Made by a program: the position numbers and the translations under genes. Under the pieces are notes generated by a model, which worked only from the letters and a program-made list of their open reading frames with translations, was not told the origin of the DNA and made no database searches. A stretch of DNA of 64,000 nucleotides from Rana temporaria (taxonomy: Eukaryota > Chordata > Amphibia > Anura > Ranidae). Below are positions 12,036 to 22,461 of the stretch, piece by piece (the stretch's first letter is position 1; every line of letters starts with the position of its first letter). The stretch spans positions 157,038,456 through 157,102,455 of the forward strand of contig NC_053494.1 of NCBI RefSeq assembly GCF_905171775.1, in the 5' to 3' direction.

Positions 12036-12079
12036 AAGGGGTTGTAAAGGTTCGTCTTTTATTTTCTAAATAGGTTCCT
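12036..12079. repeat. Interrupted frog repeat with TTAAAGGGGTTGTAAAGG start
   Basis: The start of a repeat (TTAAAGGGGTTGTAAAGG) runs into the TTAA element at 12080, which appears to have inserted into it. The continuation after 13062 (AAATGATTTTTAGGTATG) is probably the rest. Confidence 0.5.
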
Positions 12080-13062
12080 TTAACCACTTAAGGACCGGAC
12101 CAATATGCTGCTAAATGACCCAAGGGGTTTTTACAATTCGGCACTGCGTCGCTTTAACAGACAATTGCGCGGTCGTGCGACGTGGCTCCCAAACAAAATT
12201 GACGTCCTTTTTTCCCCACAAATAGAGCTTTCTTTTGGTGGTATTTGATCACCTCTGCAGTTTTTATTTTTTGCGCTATAAACAAAAATAGAGCGACAAT
12301 TTTGAAAAAAATTTAATATTTTTTACTTTTTGCTATAATAAATATCCCACAAAAACATATATACATTTTTTTTTTCCTCAGTTTAGGCCGATACGTATTC
12401 TTCTACCTATTTTTGGCAATAAGCGTTTATCGATTGGTTTGCACAAAATTTATAGCATTTACAAAATAGGGGATAGTTTTATTATTATTTATTTTTTTAC
12501 TACTAATGGCGGCGATCAGCGATTTTTTTCCGTGAATGCAACATTATGGCGGACACTTCGGACAATTTTGACACATTTTTGGGACCATTGTCATTTTCAC
12601 AGCAAAAAATGCGTTTAAATTGCATTGTTTATTGTGAAAATGACAGTTGCAGTTTGGGAGTTAACCACAGGGGGCGCTGTAGGAGTTAGGGTTCACCTAG
12701 TGTGTGTTTACAACTGTAGGGGGGTGTGGCTGTAGGTCTGACGTCATCGATTGAGTCTCCCTATAAAAGGGATCACTCGATCGATGCAGCCGCCACAGTG
12801 AAGCACGGGGAAGCCGTGTTTACATACAGCTCTCCCCGTTCTTCAGCTCCGGGGAGCGATCGCAAGGGGGCGGCTAGAAACGAATAGCCGCGCCCTTGTC
12901 CCGGATCTCTCCTGAAGCCACGGGAACCGCCGCATGTACCGGGGGGGGGTCCCGATCGGACTCCCGACCCACGTCTAGGCAGGCGCGTACAGGTACGTTG
13001 ATGTGCCTGTCCGTACCATTCTGCCGACGTAAATGTACATGCGGCGGTCCGGAAGTGGTTAA
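12080..13062. mobile_element. ~1 kb TTAA-flanked non-autonomous element, copy 1
   Basis: TTAA at 12080-12083 and 13059-13062, with inverted ends CCACTTAAGGACCGG and CCGGAAGTGG. The interior includes GGCACTGCGTCGCTTTAAC, GAGCTTTCTTTTGGTGGTAT, CCACAGGGGGCGCTGTAGG and a hairpin around CACGGGGAAGCCGTG. The same blocks recur in reverse at 29222-30156 and in the same orientation at 31265-32240. TTAA suggests a piggyBac-type target, though the four bases could also belong to the terminal repeat. No transposase. Confidence 0.85.
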
Positions 13063-13650
13063 AAATGATTTTTAGGTATGCTGTGTGAATAGGAACACAT
13101 AAACATTTAGTAGGGCAGTGGAAAAAGTGGAACTACACTTTTAGGTCAGTAAAATATATCGTTTGTACCAACCAGAAGCTACTATAATATACTTTACACT
13201 TTGTTCCTAAAGCTCTAACTTTGATTCCTAAAATAGTTATTAATAATCCTTACTCCATATTAATTGGCTTTAAAACCCCTTGAGGTAAAGAAGTTACTGA
13301 ATGAGAGAAGAAGTTAATTAAACTGAACATTTCATGTTCTTAGAAGAGCACATCAAAATGCATTTCCTCTAGTGTAAATCACTTTGAATTTAGTTGTCAA
13401 CATCCGTCTGCATTTGTTTTTTTCTTTTTGCCTGAAAGTTTGTGTTTCAAAGCTTGTTACTGTATACCTGAACAGTAATGGGGAAAATGAGGATAGTTTG
13501 GCTTAGCAGTTTCTTACTATATTACAAGCACTGTATATCTAAATCCAGGAAAAAATGTAATATAATTCAGCTTTCCAGTACTTAGCTGTGGTGGTCTCAT
13601 TTGTTTTTTTTTTCTCCATATTTTGTTTCCTTTATTTAACCCTTTCACTT
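13063..13650. other. Intronic sequence, nothing recognised
   Basis: No recognisable structure beyond the probable tail of the interrupted repeat in the first few dozen bases. Confidence 0.35.
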
Positions 13651-13760
13651 TATCATAATATGAGGTGATCCAAAGGATAAAACGTGAGAAATCCACCCCT
13701 CCCCCACATAACACATCCTGGTAATATACAATGACCTGTGGATCACCTCATATTATGATA
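13651..13760. mobile_element. Short foldback MITE, 110 bp
   Basis: Arms TATCATAATATGAGGTGATC and GATCACCTCATATTATGATA are perfect inverted repeats separated by about 70 bp. The outer TA could be a Tc1/mariner-type target. Superfamily uncertain. Confidence 0.8.
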
Positions 13761-14653
13761 AACATAACATAACATATGATAAACATGTCCAAGCTAGATA
13801 TGTAAATAACCTGTCACTCAAAGCAAGGAGAGAGGAATGGACTTTGTATTTAGACAGGGTTTTATCTGGAAGTCTGTTAATTTTCACTGAACAATAAAAG
13901 AGGATTGCTCAGATCTGGATTAACTCTGTGTGACAAGACTGGGCACAGATGATAGGAAATCTTATACTCTACATTGTGACATCAAAAAATAAAATAAAAA
14001 ATGTTTTGGGTTTACATCCACTTTAATGTAATTCCTTAATGAGGTTTTGATACTAAGGTTTAGACCTACTTTTATTTTGTTTTCTATTTGGTAGATGCTA
14101 GGGAGTTAAATCACCTATATCTTTGTCCTGTTTCTTTCTCCATAATATAAACAACATAAAAATCCCACAAGCCGCTTAAAATGGACCCAGCAGGTGTGAA
14201 AATCGCCAAACACAACAAGCTCAGAGATCTCACTAATAGAGTTCCTGAGAGATATAATACATTTTAACAAAAATAAGAATATCCATCATCTCTATAATAA
14301 ATTGTAAGAAACTTTCCAGCTTCTTCCAAAAGCAGTTTTGGGTCGATTGACTTTTTAATTGATGACTTGTTTCCATCCACGTTTTTCCTGCGTATTGCAA
14401 GCTCCTTCAGAGGCAGAGATGAATGGTTCACTGTTCTATCTAGAGTGCTATAGAGTAACCATAATGGAATGGTTGAATGTAATCTATTAATCTACCTGGA
14501 GCAGACATTGCTTTCATTATACGGTGGGAGCTTCTTGTGCTGAGACCACCTAAAGCATTTTTTGGTGAGAGAAAGTATCAGCAACAGCTTACAGACTTTT
14601 ATTTCTTTGTCTTCTCTCTCTCTCTCTTCTTTCTCTCTCCCCTTAAATGTAGC
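13761..14653. other. Intronic sequence, nothing recognised
   Basis: Contains a pyrimidine-rich run near 14609-14640 (CTCTCTCTCTC) but no recognisable element. Confidence 0.35.
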
Positions 14654-14661
14654 CTGTATCT

Positions 14662-15173
14662 CAGGGGTCAAGTTCTGGTGAAAAAAGTGTGGGAACTCCC
14701 ACCCAAGATCCACTCCCCCACCAAAAAAAAAAAAAATGATACGTTCATATGCATAATTACTAAACCGAATGTTTTTTTTTCTTTTTCCGATCCACTGTAC
14801 CTTAGTAATCCTTTATGTTACTGGCCGCTTCCTGTATATGGATTCATCGGGTAGTGTTCGGGTAGTCCGTCACTTGCGCAATGCCGCAATGTCTTCTGGG
14901 AGCTTTTGTCATTGTTCCCAGGAGACATTGCCGAGGTCTGCCGCGAGTTATCGCGGGATTTAGAAAGAACTTTAAGCAAGTACAAGTACAGGAAGCTGCC
15001 AGTAACAAAGGATTACTAAGGTTCCCCTGCCCCTGACAGTGACTTGAGCTGTGCATCGCCGCTTAGTGAAGGATTGGCTCAGCTGCTCTAGACCTGCAAA
15101 GGGAACTGCGTTCCTGCTGTCAAAAAAGTGCAGGAACTCCGTTCCCACGCGTTCCCGCAGGACTTGAGCCCTG
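14662..15173. mobile_element. hAT-type element, 512 bp, TSD CTGTATCT, with internal inverted repeat
   Basis: Ends CAGGGGTCAAGTTCTG and CAGGACTTGAGCCCTG are inverted, flanked by a perfect 8-bp duplication CTGTATCT at 14654-14661 and 15174-15181. Inside, 14808-14843 and 14985-15021 form a second pair of arms (CCTTAGTAATCCTTTATG against CAAAGGATTACTAAGG), possibly a nested MITE. A third hairpin (CTTCTGGGAGC..CCAGGAGAC) lies at the centre. Confidence 0.9.
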
Positions 15174-15181
15174 CTGTATCT

Positions 15182-15446
15182 ATACCTTTCACGTGGTTTC
15201 AATCCTCTGCCTTTTTATCTCTGGCTTCTTTATAGCCTAAATCTTTTTTCCATCTTTCTATTCTTTCTCCTATGTTCCCCTTTTTTTATGTCTCTCTTCT
15301 TGACTCTGTGCTTCCTTAATATCTTTCACACTTTATTTTTTCCCAAAGCTGAACTTTAGGCATATATTTAAGATGCAAATTAAATCTAATTTCTGAGCAA
15401 ATGCCATGCCAGGTAGCTCCAGGCTTCTTTAGAAAATCTTAAAAGT
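15182..15446. other. Pyrimidine-rich intronic sequence
   Basis: T/C-rich on the plus strand without repeats or coding signals. Confidence 0.3.
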
Positions 15447-15809
15447 CAGCAGCTACAAATACTGTAGTTGCTGACTTTTATTATTAGGGCACTTACCTGT
15501 CCATCAATCCAGCGGCGTCCTCACACAAGACGATTTTTAATCGGCTCCTGGGTGCTGCCTCCGCCATCTCGGCTAAGAGAAGCTGGCAGTGAAGCCTTGC
15601 CACTTTACACCTGGTTCTCTACTGCGAATGAGCAAAGTGCACTTTGTGAATAGCCCGGCTGTGAGGTAAGAGGGGCTGAACTTCCGGGTGAGTTTTGCTG
15701 CTACAAAGCCAGATACCCCGCTCCCCCCAGAAAGGTGCTAAATGTGGCAGCGGAGGGGGAAGGAGGCAGATAAGCGCAACGTCCCCATTTGGGTGGAACT
15801 CCACTTTAA
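15447..15809. mobile_element. TTAA-type MITE with GTCAGCAGCTACA hairpin, ends GGGTGGAACTCCACTTTAA
   Basis: The left part holds AAAGTCAGCAGCTACAAATA followed by its complement (CTGTAGTTGCTGACTTTTA). The right end GGGTGGAACTCCACT runs into TTAA at 15806-15809. It is homologous to the complete element at 25969-26495; the outer left end is missing here. The right end is duplicated downstream (see 15647-16181). Confidence 0.75.
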
Positions 15810-16181
15810 GAAAAGCAGTTCAAATTGAAGCAGAACTCCAAGCCTTCACCACCATCCACCCTTATCCAACTTATACCGGGAATGCAAAAACAATGAACTA
15901 CCTAAATTTTACAGTGAATGGCCCGGCTGTGAGGGAAGAGGGGCTGAACTTCCGGCTGAGTTTTGCTGCCACAAAGCCAGATGCCCGCTCCCCCCGAAAG
16001 GTGCCAAATGTGGCAGCGGAGGGGGGAGGAGGCAGATAAGCGCAACGTCCCCATTTGGGTGGAACTCCACTTTAAGAAAAGCAGTTCAAATTGAAGCTGA
16101 ACTCCAAGCCTTCACCACCCCTCCACCCTTCTCCAACTTATAGCGGGAATGCAAAAACAATGAACTACCTAAATTTTACAG
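15647..16181. repeat. Tandem duplication, two units of ~268 bp
   Basis: 15647-15914 and 15915-16181 are two head-to-tail copies differing by scattered substitutions and short indels. Each holds the right end of the TTAA MITE (GCCCGGCTGTGAGG to CCACTTTAAG) plus about 100 bp of flank ending AACTACCTAAATTTTACAG. The duplication therefore happened after the MITE inserted. Confidence 0.93.
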
Positions 16182-16320
16182 TCACATGATACTCCAGTTG
16201 GTGGGGTCCTTCTTTGGTATCCAATGTCAATGCCTGTATGACACTTTCTATTGCAAGAGGGGAGGGGGAAAAAAAACCAAGCAGGCATATTGTACCACAA
16301 TTTTATTAAAAGATAAAGGA

Positions 16321-17244
16321 CACCCCAGTCTACTCTAGTCTACATATTGCGCTGTTAACTTTGGTGGATCCTGCCTTCGGGCAGGCGATCCAAACCCTGA
16401 ATCAGGTTCAGAACCAGACACAGAATTAGAATTTATGTTCCTAGTATACAGTAGTTACGCCACACTAGCCAATGAAACCAGGTGTGTTTGCCGATTTACA
16501 AAGACTTCCGCGGTACTTGTAGATATAATTTTTCTTTTCCTTTTGTACATTTTTTTCTCCATGTCTTCTATGTTCTTACTTTACTTTATGTGAGCCTAGG
16601 ATGCTGTAAAGCAGGGGTGTCAAACTCAATTTCATTGTGGGCCCCATCAACATTATGATTGCCCTCAAAAGGGCCGGTTGTATCTGTAAGATTAGATGTC
16701 CAGCGCATCCCCTCCCCTTTACATTAGATGTCAAGAGCCACCCCACCATCAGAAGTTGAGTCCTCCCACTCTCCCTTACATCACAGTGCATCCCCCTTTC
16801 CTTATGCTGCTTCTGGGAAGAAGCTGGATGCATTGCTTGAAAGCAGAAAGTAAGGGTCTGGAGTAGGACCAGAGGAGGGCTGGAGTTCTCCTGCAGCTGC
16901 AGGAGAGGTGCAAGGGCCACATGAAATGGCCTGGAGGGCCGGATTCGGCCCACAGGCCTTGTGTTTGACACCTTTGCTGTAAGGTATCTGCTCTGATTTA
17001 TTGAACAAGCCCCATCTCCTTCCCCCCAAAGTGTGAGGGGAATGTCCACTTGAATTGAAAATATAGGACAGGGATGGGCTCGTACTAGTAATAATTACAC
17101 TTATGGTGAAATGTATTGTGGCGCTACTGATGTTAGTATTTTCCCTTAAGGTGCATTTTGCCTTCCCTTATCCCTTACCCCTTTGCCTGTACACAGTTTT
17201 TGTATTGCTTAAAATGTAAAATAAAATAAAGATTATATAAAAAA
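16321..17244 (+). mobile_element. 5'-truncated retrotransposon insertion with poly(A)-like tail
   Basis: Flanked by the perfect 13-bp duplication AAAAGATAAAGGA (16308-16320 and 17245-17257). It ends in AAATAAAATAAAGATTATAT and an A-run, as expected for target-primed LINE or SINE insertion on the plus strand. The interior is untranslated-looking (probably a 3' untranslated region), with no recognisable reverse transcriptase. A hAT element (16612-16976) later inserted into it. Confidence 0.85.
16612..16976. mobile_element. hAT element nested in the retrotransposon, TSD CTGTAAAG/CTGTAAGG
   Basis: Ends CAGGGGTGTCAAACTC and GTGTTTGACACCTTTG are inverted. The flanks are an 8-bp duplication with one mismatch (16604-16611 and 16977-16984). 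The 157-codon frame crossing it on the minus strand runs over both transposon ends and is not a gene. Confidence 0.88.
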
Positions 17245-17837
17245 AAAAGATAAAGGATGATATAAACAGCAATGGCACTCACAAGCGGGTGTGGTGGGGG
17301 ATGATGACAGTTATACTTTCGACGGATATCCAAACACCGGATGGACCTTCCCAGCTATACAGGGCAGCTCGATGCCAGCTCCCTCCGGACTACTCTCAGA
17401 CTAAATTCGCTCCCTCTATAAAGCTTGACTTTTTCCTATAATGAATAAAGACCATAGCTCCTGGTTCATACTTGGACCTCTCATCCACTGCAAACTGTCA
17501 TCATCTCCCACCACACCGGCTTGTGAGTGCCATTGCTGTTTATATCGTTTTTTATATATTTTAATAAATTGTGCTCCACGATGCCTGCCTGGTGCTTTTT
17601 TTTCCTCTTCCCTCTTGCATTTCAGATTGTGGATTCCCAGCCCACTTCTAAAGGCAGCCTTGCAAGCATCTATGGTGTTAGCCAGTCTTTTAATCATTGA
17701 GACTGATTCCTATACCTTTATTTATTTATACATTTTTTGCCTGTTTATTTTAGTCAGTTGCCGAATGATATCCTTTGACCAAAGGATTGGCACATAGATA
17801 GCGCTGTAGTGTATTGTGTTTTGTGTAGACACTATAA

Positions 17838-18511
17838 GGGTTATTTACTAAGGGCAAATCCACTTTGCATTACAAGTGCAAATTGCACTGAAAGTACACT
17901 TGGAAGTGCAGTCGCTGTAGATCCGAGGGGGACATGCAAGGGAAATAAAAAAAACAGCATTTTAGCTTGCACATGATTGGATGATAAAATCAGCAGAGCT
18001 TCCCATCATTTCAGATCTACCCCTCAGATTTACAGCGACTGCATTCACGGACGAGTTACGCAAACTACGTAAAATTTTCAAATTTTGGTGCGGGAACGAC
18101 GGCCGTACTTAACATTGGTACGCCGCACTTACGCCACCATATAGCAGGGGTAACTAAAAGCCGGGAAAAGCCTAATGTAAACGGCGTAAATGTACTGCGT
18201 CGGCCGGGCGTACGTTCGTGAATTCGTGTATCTAGCTAATTTGCATACTCAACGTGGAATTCGACGGAAGCGCCACCTAGCGGCCAGCGTAAATATGCAT
18301 TTACGATACGACGGTGTAACACAGTTACGCCAGTCGGATCTACGGGAAATCTATTCGTAACTGATTCTAAGAATCAGGCGCATAGATACGACTGCGCAAC
18401 TAAGAGATACGACGGCGTATCTGGAGATACACTGTTGTATCTCGTTTAAGAATCTGGCCCATAGTTTGCACTTGTAGTGCAAAGTGGATTTGCCTTTCGT
18501 AAATAACCCCC
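17838..18511. mobile_element. GGGTTATTTACTAAGGGCAAAT MITE split by a Harbinger fragment
   Basis: The ends GGGTTATTTACTAAGGGCAA and TTGCCTTTCGTAAATAACCC are inverted, as are the subterminal blocks AATCCACTTTGCA and TGCAAAGTGGATT. The left half shares its centre (TTGCACATGATTGGATGAT) with the element at 6021. The right half is interrupted at 18043-18460. Confidence 0.8.
18043..18460. mobile_element. Partial Harbinger-like MITE nested in another MITE
   Basis: Its right end AAGAATCTGGCCC and the interior (TACGCAAACTACG, CGCCACCTAGCGGCC, GAGATACGACGGCGTATC) match the 43061 and 8156 elements. The opposite end (GGGCCAGATTCAC) is missing; the fragment starts inside the element at TTCACGGACGAG. Confidence 0.82.
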
Positions 18512-18738
18512 TATCTGTTGGCTATCCAGTTCCAGGGTGCTCTCAGGATCCACAAGAGAGTCTGCAGGAGATGACATGAACAAAAATGTATCAATTACTT
18601 CAAACTCCCATTTCAGCCTACCATAACTCAGCACTCTGTGTGACCTAACGCCAGTCCTGAGCATTGCCAAGCTAAGATCACTGCAAATATTGACTTTCTG
18701 TTCAAATTACGGCTGCCCTAGATACCTAGATACCCAGG

Positions 18739-18739
<1 letters not shown>

Positions 18740-18790
<51 letters not shown>

Positions 18791-18813
18791 GGTATATATA
18801 TATATATATATAT
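18740..18813. repeat. (TA)n microsatellite
   Basis: A run of alternating T and A with a single ACGGT interruption near 18790. It produces a false tyrosine/isoleucine reading frame on the minus strand. Confidence 0.97.
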
Positions 18814-19249
18814 TGTATTTTTTATTAGATTTCCACTTTTTATTTAAATTTAGATAACCAGCTGTCAATATTGCTAACAATGACAGCTCAACCAACACCG
18901 ATGTTTTGTCAACAAGCTCATTTGATCACTATGGTTTTTGAGACCCCTTTATTAATAGAGGTGTATTATTGAAAAAAAAAATATGAATTACAAAGCTATT
19001 CATCCTGTGAAACGGTATGTGCGTTCATTCTGTTTGAATGCTAGCAAAATTAAAGATTATTATTTTTCTTAAGATTGCATTTTTCTATTCCTAAGAATAG
19101 TGTGAATCAGGAAAATACTGTATTTTGGCCACTAGATGGATCTATTGCTCATGTGATTTAAAACAAAAATGATATGATTCTCAGCTCCATCTAGTGGCCA
19201 TTATAGCTCTGTAGTTTTGATATTTTTTTTTTATATAACTAAACCCATA
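18814..19249. repeat. Intronic sequence with a CCACTAGATGG hairpin at 19121-19204
   Basis: TTTTGGCCACTAGATGGA at 19123-19140 pairs with TCCATCTAGTGGCCA near 19186-19200. The same CTCCATCTAGTGGCCA block occurs at 25882-25900, so this is a small interspersed repeat. The remainder is unremarkable. Confidence 0.6.
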
Positions 19250-20000
19250 GGCCCGGATTCACATACATTGGCGCATATTTATGCCGGCATAGCGTATCTA
19301 ATATACGCTACACCGACGTAGCGAAGAGAGGCAAGCACCGAAAATCACAAAGCACTTGCCTCCCAAACTGCGATGGGTTCCCTCGGCGTAAGCCGTCGTA
19401 GGTGGAAGTGGGCGTAAGCCATGTTAATGAGGCGTGACCCCATGCAAATCATGGGCCGAGTGCCATCCAAGTACTTAAAACGAACGTCGCATGCACCATC
19501 CCGTGGACGTATCCCAGTGCGCATGCTCACAATCATGTCGGAACTACTCCCTAAGATACGATGGATCACTGCCTACGACGTGAACGTAACCTACGCCGAG
19601 CCCTATTCACGTACTACGTAAACGACGTAAAATACGACGGCTGTGTTCCCTGGTCCACACCTTTGCATGGGTTGCGCCTCATATATGGGGAATAACTTTA
19701 GGCCGGACGTACGACTTACGCAAACCGCGTATATTATGCGCCGGGCGCAAGTACGTTCGTGAATCAGCGTATCTCCCTCATTTGCATATGTGCATAGAAA
19801 ATCAATGGGAGCGGCAAATGCGCTCAGCGTAAATATGCGCCCACGATACGACGGCGTAGGCAAGTTACGTCGGCCGTAGGAAGCCTATTTTTAGGCGTAT
19901 CTCAGTTTGTGGGCACGGCGCATGGATACAACGGCGCATATTTACACTTACGCTGCGTATCTCGAGATACGTCGGCGTAAGTGCTTTGTGAATCTGGGCC
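19250..20000. mobile_element. Long Harbinger-like MITE, copy B
   Basis: Ends GGCCCGGATTCACA and TGTGAATCTGGGCC, flanked by ATA on both sides. CpG-rich interior with many ACGTA/TACGC motifs and hairpins. It shares the ends and overall plan but not the whole interior with copies A and D, so it is a distinct subfamily. Confidence 0.85.
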
Positions 20001-21164
20001 ATAGTGTTATTACCTCTTGGTCCTGCCAGTTGCTCTGTTGATTTTCCACTCCCATTTCAACAGGTCAACAACTGTTTTTTCTGCAAGGAAATCACTGCGG
20101 TATTATCGCCTCATTTTAGATCAATTTAAATGAATTAAAGGCTAAATCAGCAAGCACTTTTTAAGCAACAGACACTTTTTTTGTAAACCTTATATATAAT
20201 AAGACTATGTTAGGCACTGCTCTCAGTATATTAGTTTGTTTCAAGCCCTGTAATTGTCACTTTTGCTGAACAACTTGGCCTGCATGTAAAAGGGGGAGAA
20301 ACATAAATAGAGATGTGTATTACCAGAACACATTATTTTAGTGAGCCTTTAAGTAAGCAATAACATTTGGTAATGAAACTGTAGAGGTGAAAAGAACAAG
20401 AACTAAGTACATACTAGACTTGCTAAAATCTTTCCTAATGTCTCTAAAAATGTGAAAGGGGCATAAGGGCTGTGGGCAAATTTAAGCATTTGGTGGACCC
20501 AAAGTTAATTTCTACTGAAGAAAAAAATAAGATAAAATTGATAGTTAATATTATTAACCCCAATAATGCTTGCACAGCCCTATTAAATTAACCATTTGTT
20601 GATTTCCCCATACACTCTCAGACACTTATTTATACATTTTTTACAGTATATATTCTTGGTTGTAAAAATGTCCGTAGCAAAATCCTGGAAATCCGCTGTG
20701 CTCAATATGCTACAGCAATAAGAAAAAATCCTGGTACATGTTCCATGAAAAAATGGTCAGCATTTTAAGAGATAAACAGGAAATATTTGCGAGAGACTGA
20801 AACCCTGGCATATGCTACATGTGTTGCCTAACTGAGTCTGGCACTTTGGGAGGGAGATGACTGGGAGTGGTGTGGAACCTCGGCTTAGGCAGACTTCTGC
20901 CTTCTTTCTTTCCTTTTCTATTCCTCCATTTGTCCTTACTTTTGTTAAACCTCTATATACACCAGCTTTCAGCTCTCCCGTTTAATAGTCAGCAGCTGCT
21001 ATGGCCAGAACAATATACTGTAGACTGCTTAGGATAATGCCTTCATCAATATTCCTGGAATAACAGATTATTTGGTGCCTGACCTTGCCTTTCAAAATAC
21101 CGGTAACTGAGTAGAACATTTCAAACTTGTAGCACTGCTCAAGACCTGCACCTTATTCACTATA
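20001..21164. other. Intronic sequence, nothing recognised
   Basis: No repeats or coding homology recognised. Confidence 0.4.
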
Positions 21165-21172
21165 TGTGAACG

Positions 21173-21619
21173 CAGGGCTGCTGATAGGGGGGACCACCAG
21201 TCCTCCTGTAGGGGGCCCGGGCACACAGGGGGGCCCAAACAGCAGGGGGACTTAGTGTGGTTTGGCGGAGGGGCAGTTACCGAAGGGTGCCCTGTGCAGC
21301 TCTCTGCAGCAGCTGAAAGCCAGTTTCTCCCCTCCTGCCAGCTTTCATCTGCTGCAGGGAGAGACACAGACACAGAGAATCATTCTTGTAATTGCTTCCC
21401 TGACACTAATTCCCCTCCCTGTTCTGTCTGCTTCCGATCCCCCCTGTGTGCCCCCTTGTCACTGTGAATATCATTTTTTTATGTAAAAAACAAATAAAAA
21501 GGGGCTAATTCATACAGGTTCTCTGTTATGTTTGTGTCCACTCCACTAATAATGATTTTAGTGTATATTTTTTTAAATATGGTCTTAATATATTCGGGGT
21601 ATTTCTAACAGCAGCCCTG
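21173..21619. mobile_element. hAT-type MITE, 447 bp, TSD TGTGAACG
   Basis: Perfect 11-bp inverted ends CAGGGCTGCTG / CAGCAGCCCTG and a perfect 8-bp duplication TGTGAACG at 21165-21172 and 21620-21627. Confidence 0.94.
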
Positions 21620-21669
21620 TGTGAACGCCCAGGGTGCAGACTCAAAGCTTTTTTCCTCTTGACATCTGA

Positions 21670-21939
21670 GGCCCCGTACACACGACCGAGTTTCTCGGCA
21701 GAATTCAGCCAGAAACTCAATGGGAGACGTATTCTGCCAAGAAAACCGGTCGTGTGTACACTTTTCGCCGAGGAAACCGACGAGGATCTCCTCGGGCCAA
21801 AAAGAGAACATGTTCTCTATTTCCTCGTTAGTCAATGGGAAAAGTTGGCCCGCCGAGATCCTCAGCAGCTTCACAAGGAACTCGACGAGCAAAACAATGT
21901 GTTTTGCCCATCGAGTTTCTCAGACGTGTGTACGGGGCC
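21670..21939. mobile_element. GTACACAC-family MITE (CCGAGTTTCTCGG subfamily)
   Basis: Inverted ends GGCCCCGTACACACG and CGTGTGTACGGGGCC, with subterminal CGAGTTTCTCGGC / GCCCATCGAGTTTCTC blocks and an internal GGTCGTGTGTACAC. The flanks are TGA and TAA, an imperfect 3-bp duplication. Confidence 0.85.
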
Positions 21940-22058
21940 TAAGTCTCTTCCTCCCAAGCTCTTTATTTTGCTGTTAGATACAAGTGCTTCCATATTGACC
22001 CTGTCCAGAGACCTTCTCTCCTTATCATTTTTTCACCACCTAAGGCTTACTTGTATCA

Positions 22059-22461
22059 CTAAGGCCGGCCAGAGACATAGTGATTTTCTTTCCTGAAACA
22101 TCAGGTCATCCCCGCCAGGAGAACACATGGAAGATCCGACAGGCTGGTTGTACCCAAGTTGATCAATCAATCAACTTGTGTACATTCAGCCTGCCCATGC
22201 ATGGTTCAAATGTTGGCTGCGTACTGAAGAACTGGCCAAATTTCGAACCCTCTATGGCCAGCTTACGAGACTGGATGTGCAACTCCATCAGGAGAACACA
22301 TGGAAGATCCGACAGGCTGGTTGTACCCAAGTTGATCAATCAATCAACTTAGGGACATTCAGCCTGCCCATGCATGGTTCGAATGTTGGCTGGGTACTGA
22401 TGAACCAGGTGAATTTCGAACCCTCTATGGCCAGCTTAAGAGACTGTATGTGCAGCTCCCA
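22059..22461. repeat. MITE with tandemly duplicated right end (173-bp units)
   Basis: The left end AAGGCCGGCCAGAGACAT faces right ends CTATGGCCAGCTTA at about 22248-22265 and again at 22421-22438. The unit 22116-22288 is repeated head-to-tail at 22289-22461. Because each unit includes sequence beyond the right end (GAGACTGGATGTGCA), the duplication followed insertion. Confidence 0.85.

Larger units (their letters stand above)
16254..17612. mobile_element. Foldback element carrying a nested retrotransposon
   Basis: The left arm (16254-16320 continuing at 17258-17310) and right arm (17491-17612) are inverted repeats. CAGCAATGGCACTCACAAGC on the left pairs with GCTTGTGAGTGCCATTGCTG on the right, and the outer GGGGGAAAAAAAACCAAGCA pairs with GCTTTTTTTTCCTCTTCCCT. 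The left arm is interrupted by the insertion 16321-17244. Superfamily unknown; it could be two facing copies of a retroelement tail. Confidence 0.75.

Noticed and set aside
16576..17049. 157-codon minus-strand frame
   Set aside because: Crosses both ends and TSDs of a hAT element inside a retrotransposon; no protein family recognised.
22395..22425. CTGATGAACCAG followed by TCGAAC as a hammerhead-like core
   Set aside because: No GAAA core and no stem I; lies in a tandemly duplicated MITE where the other unit lacks CTGATGA.
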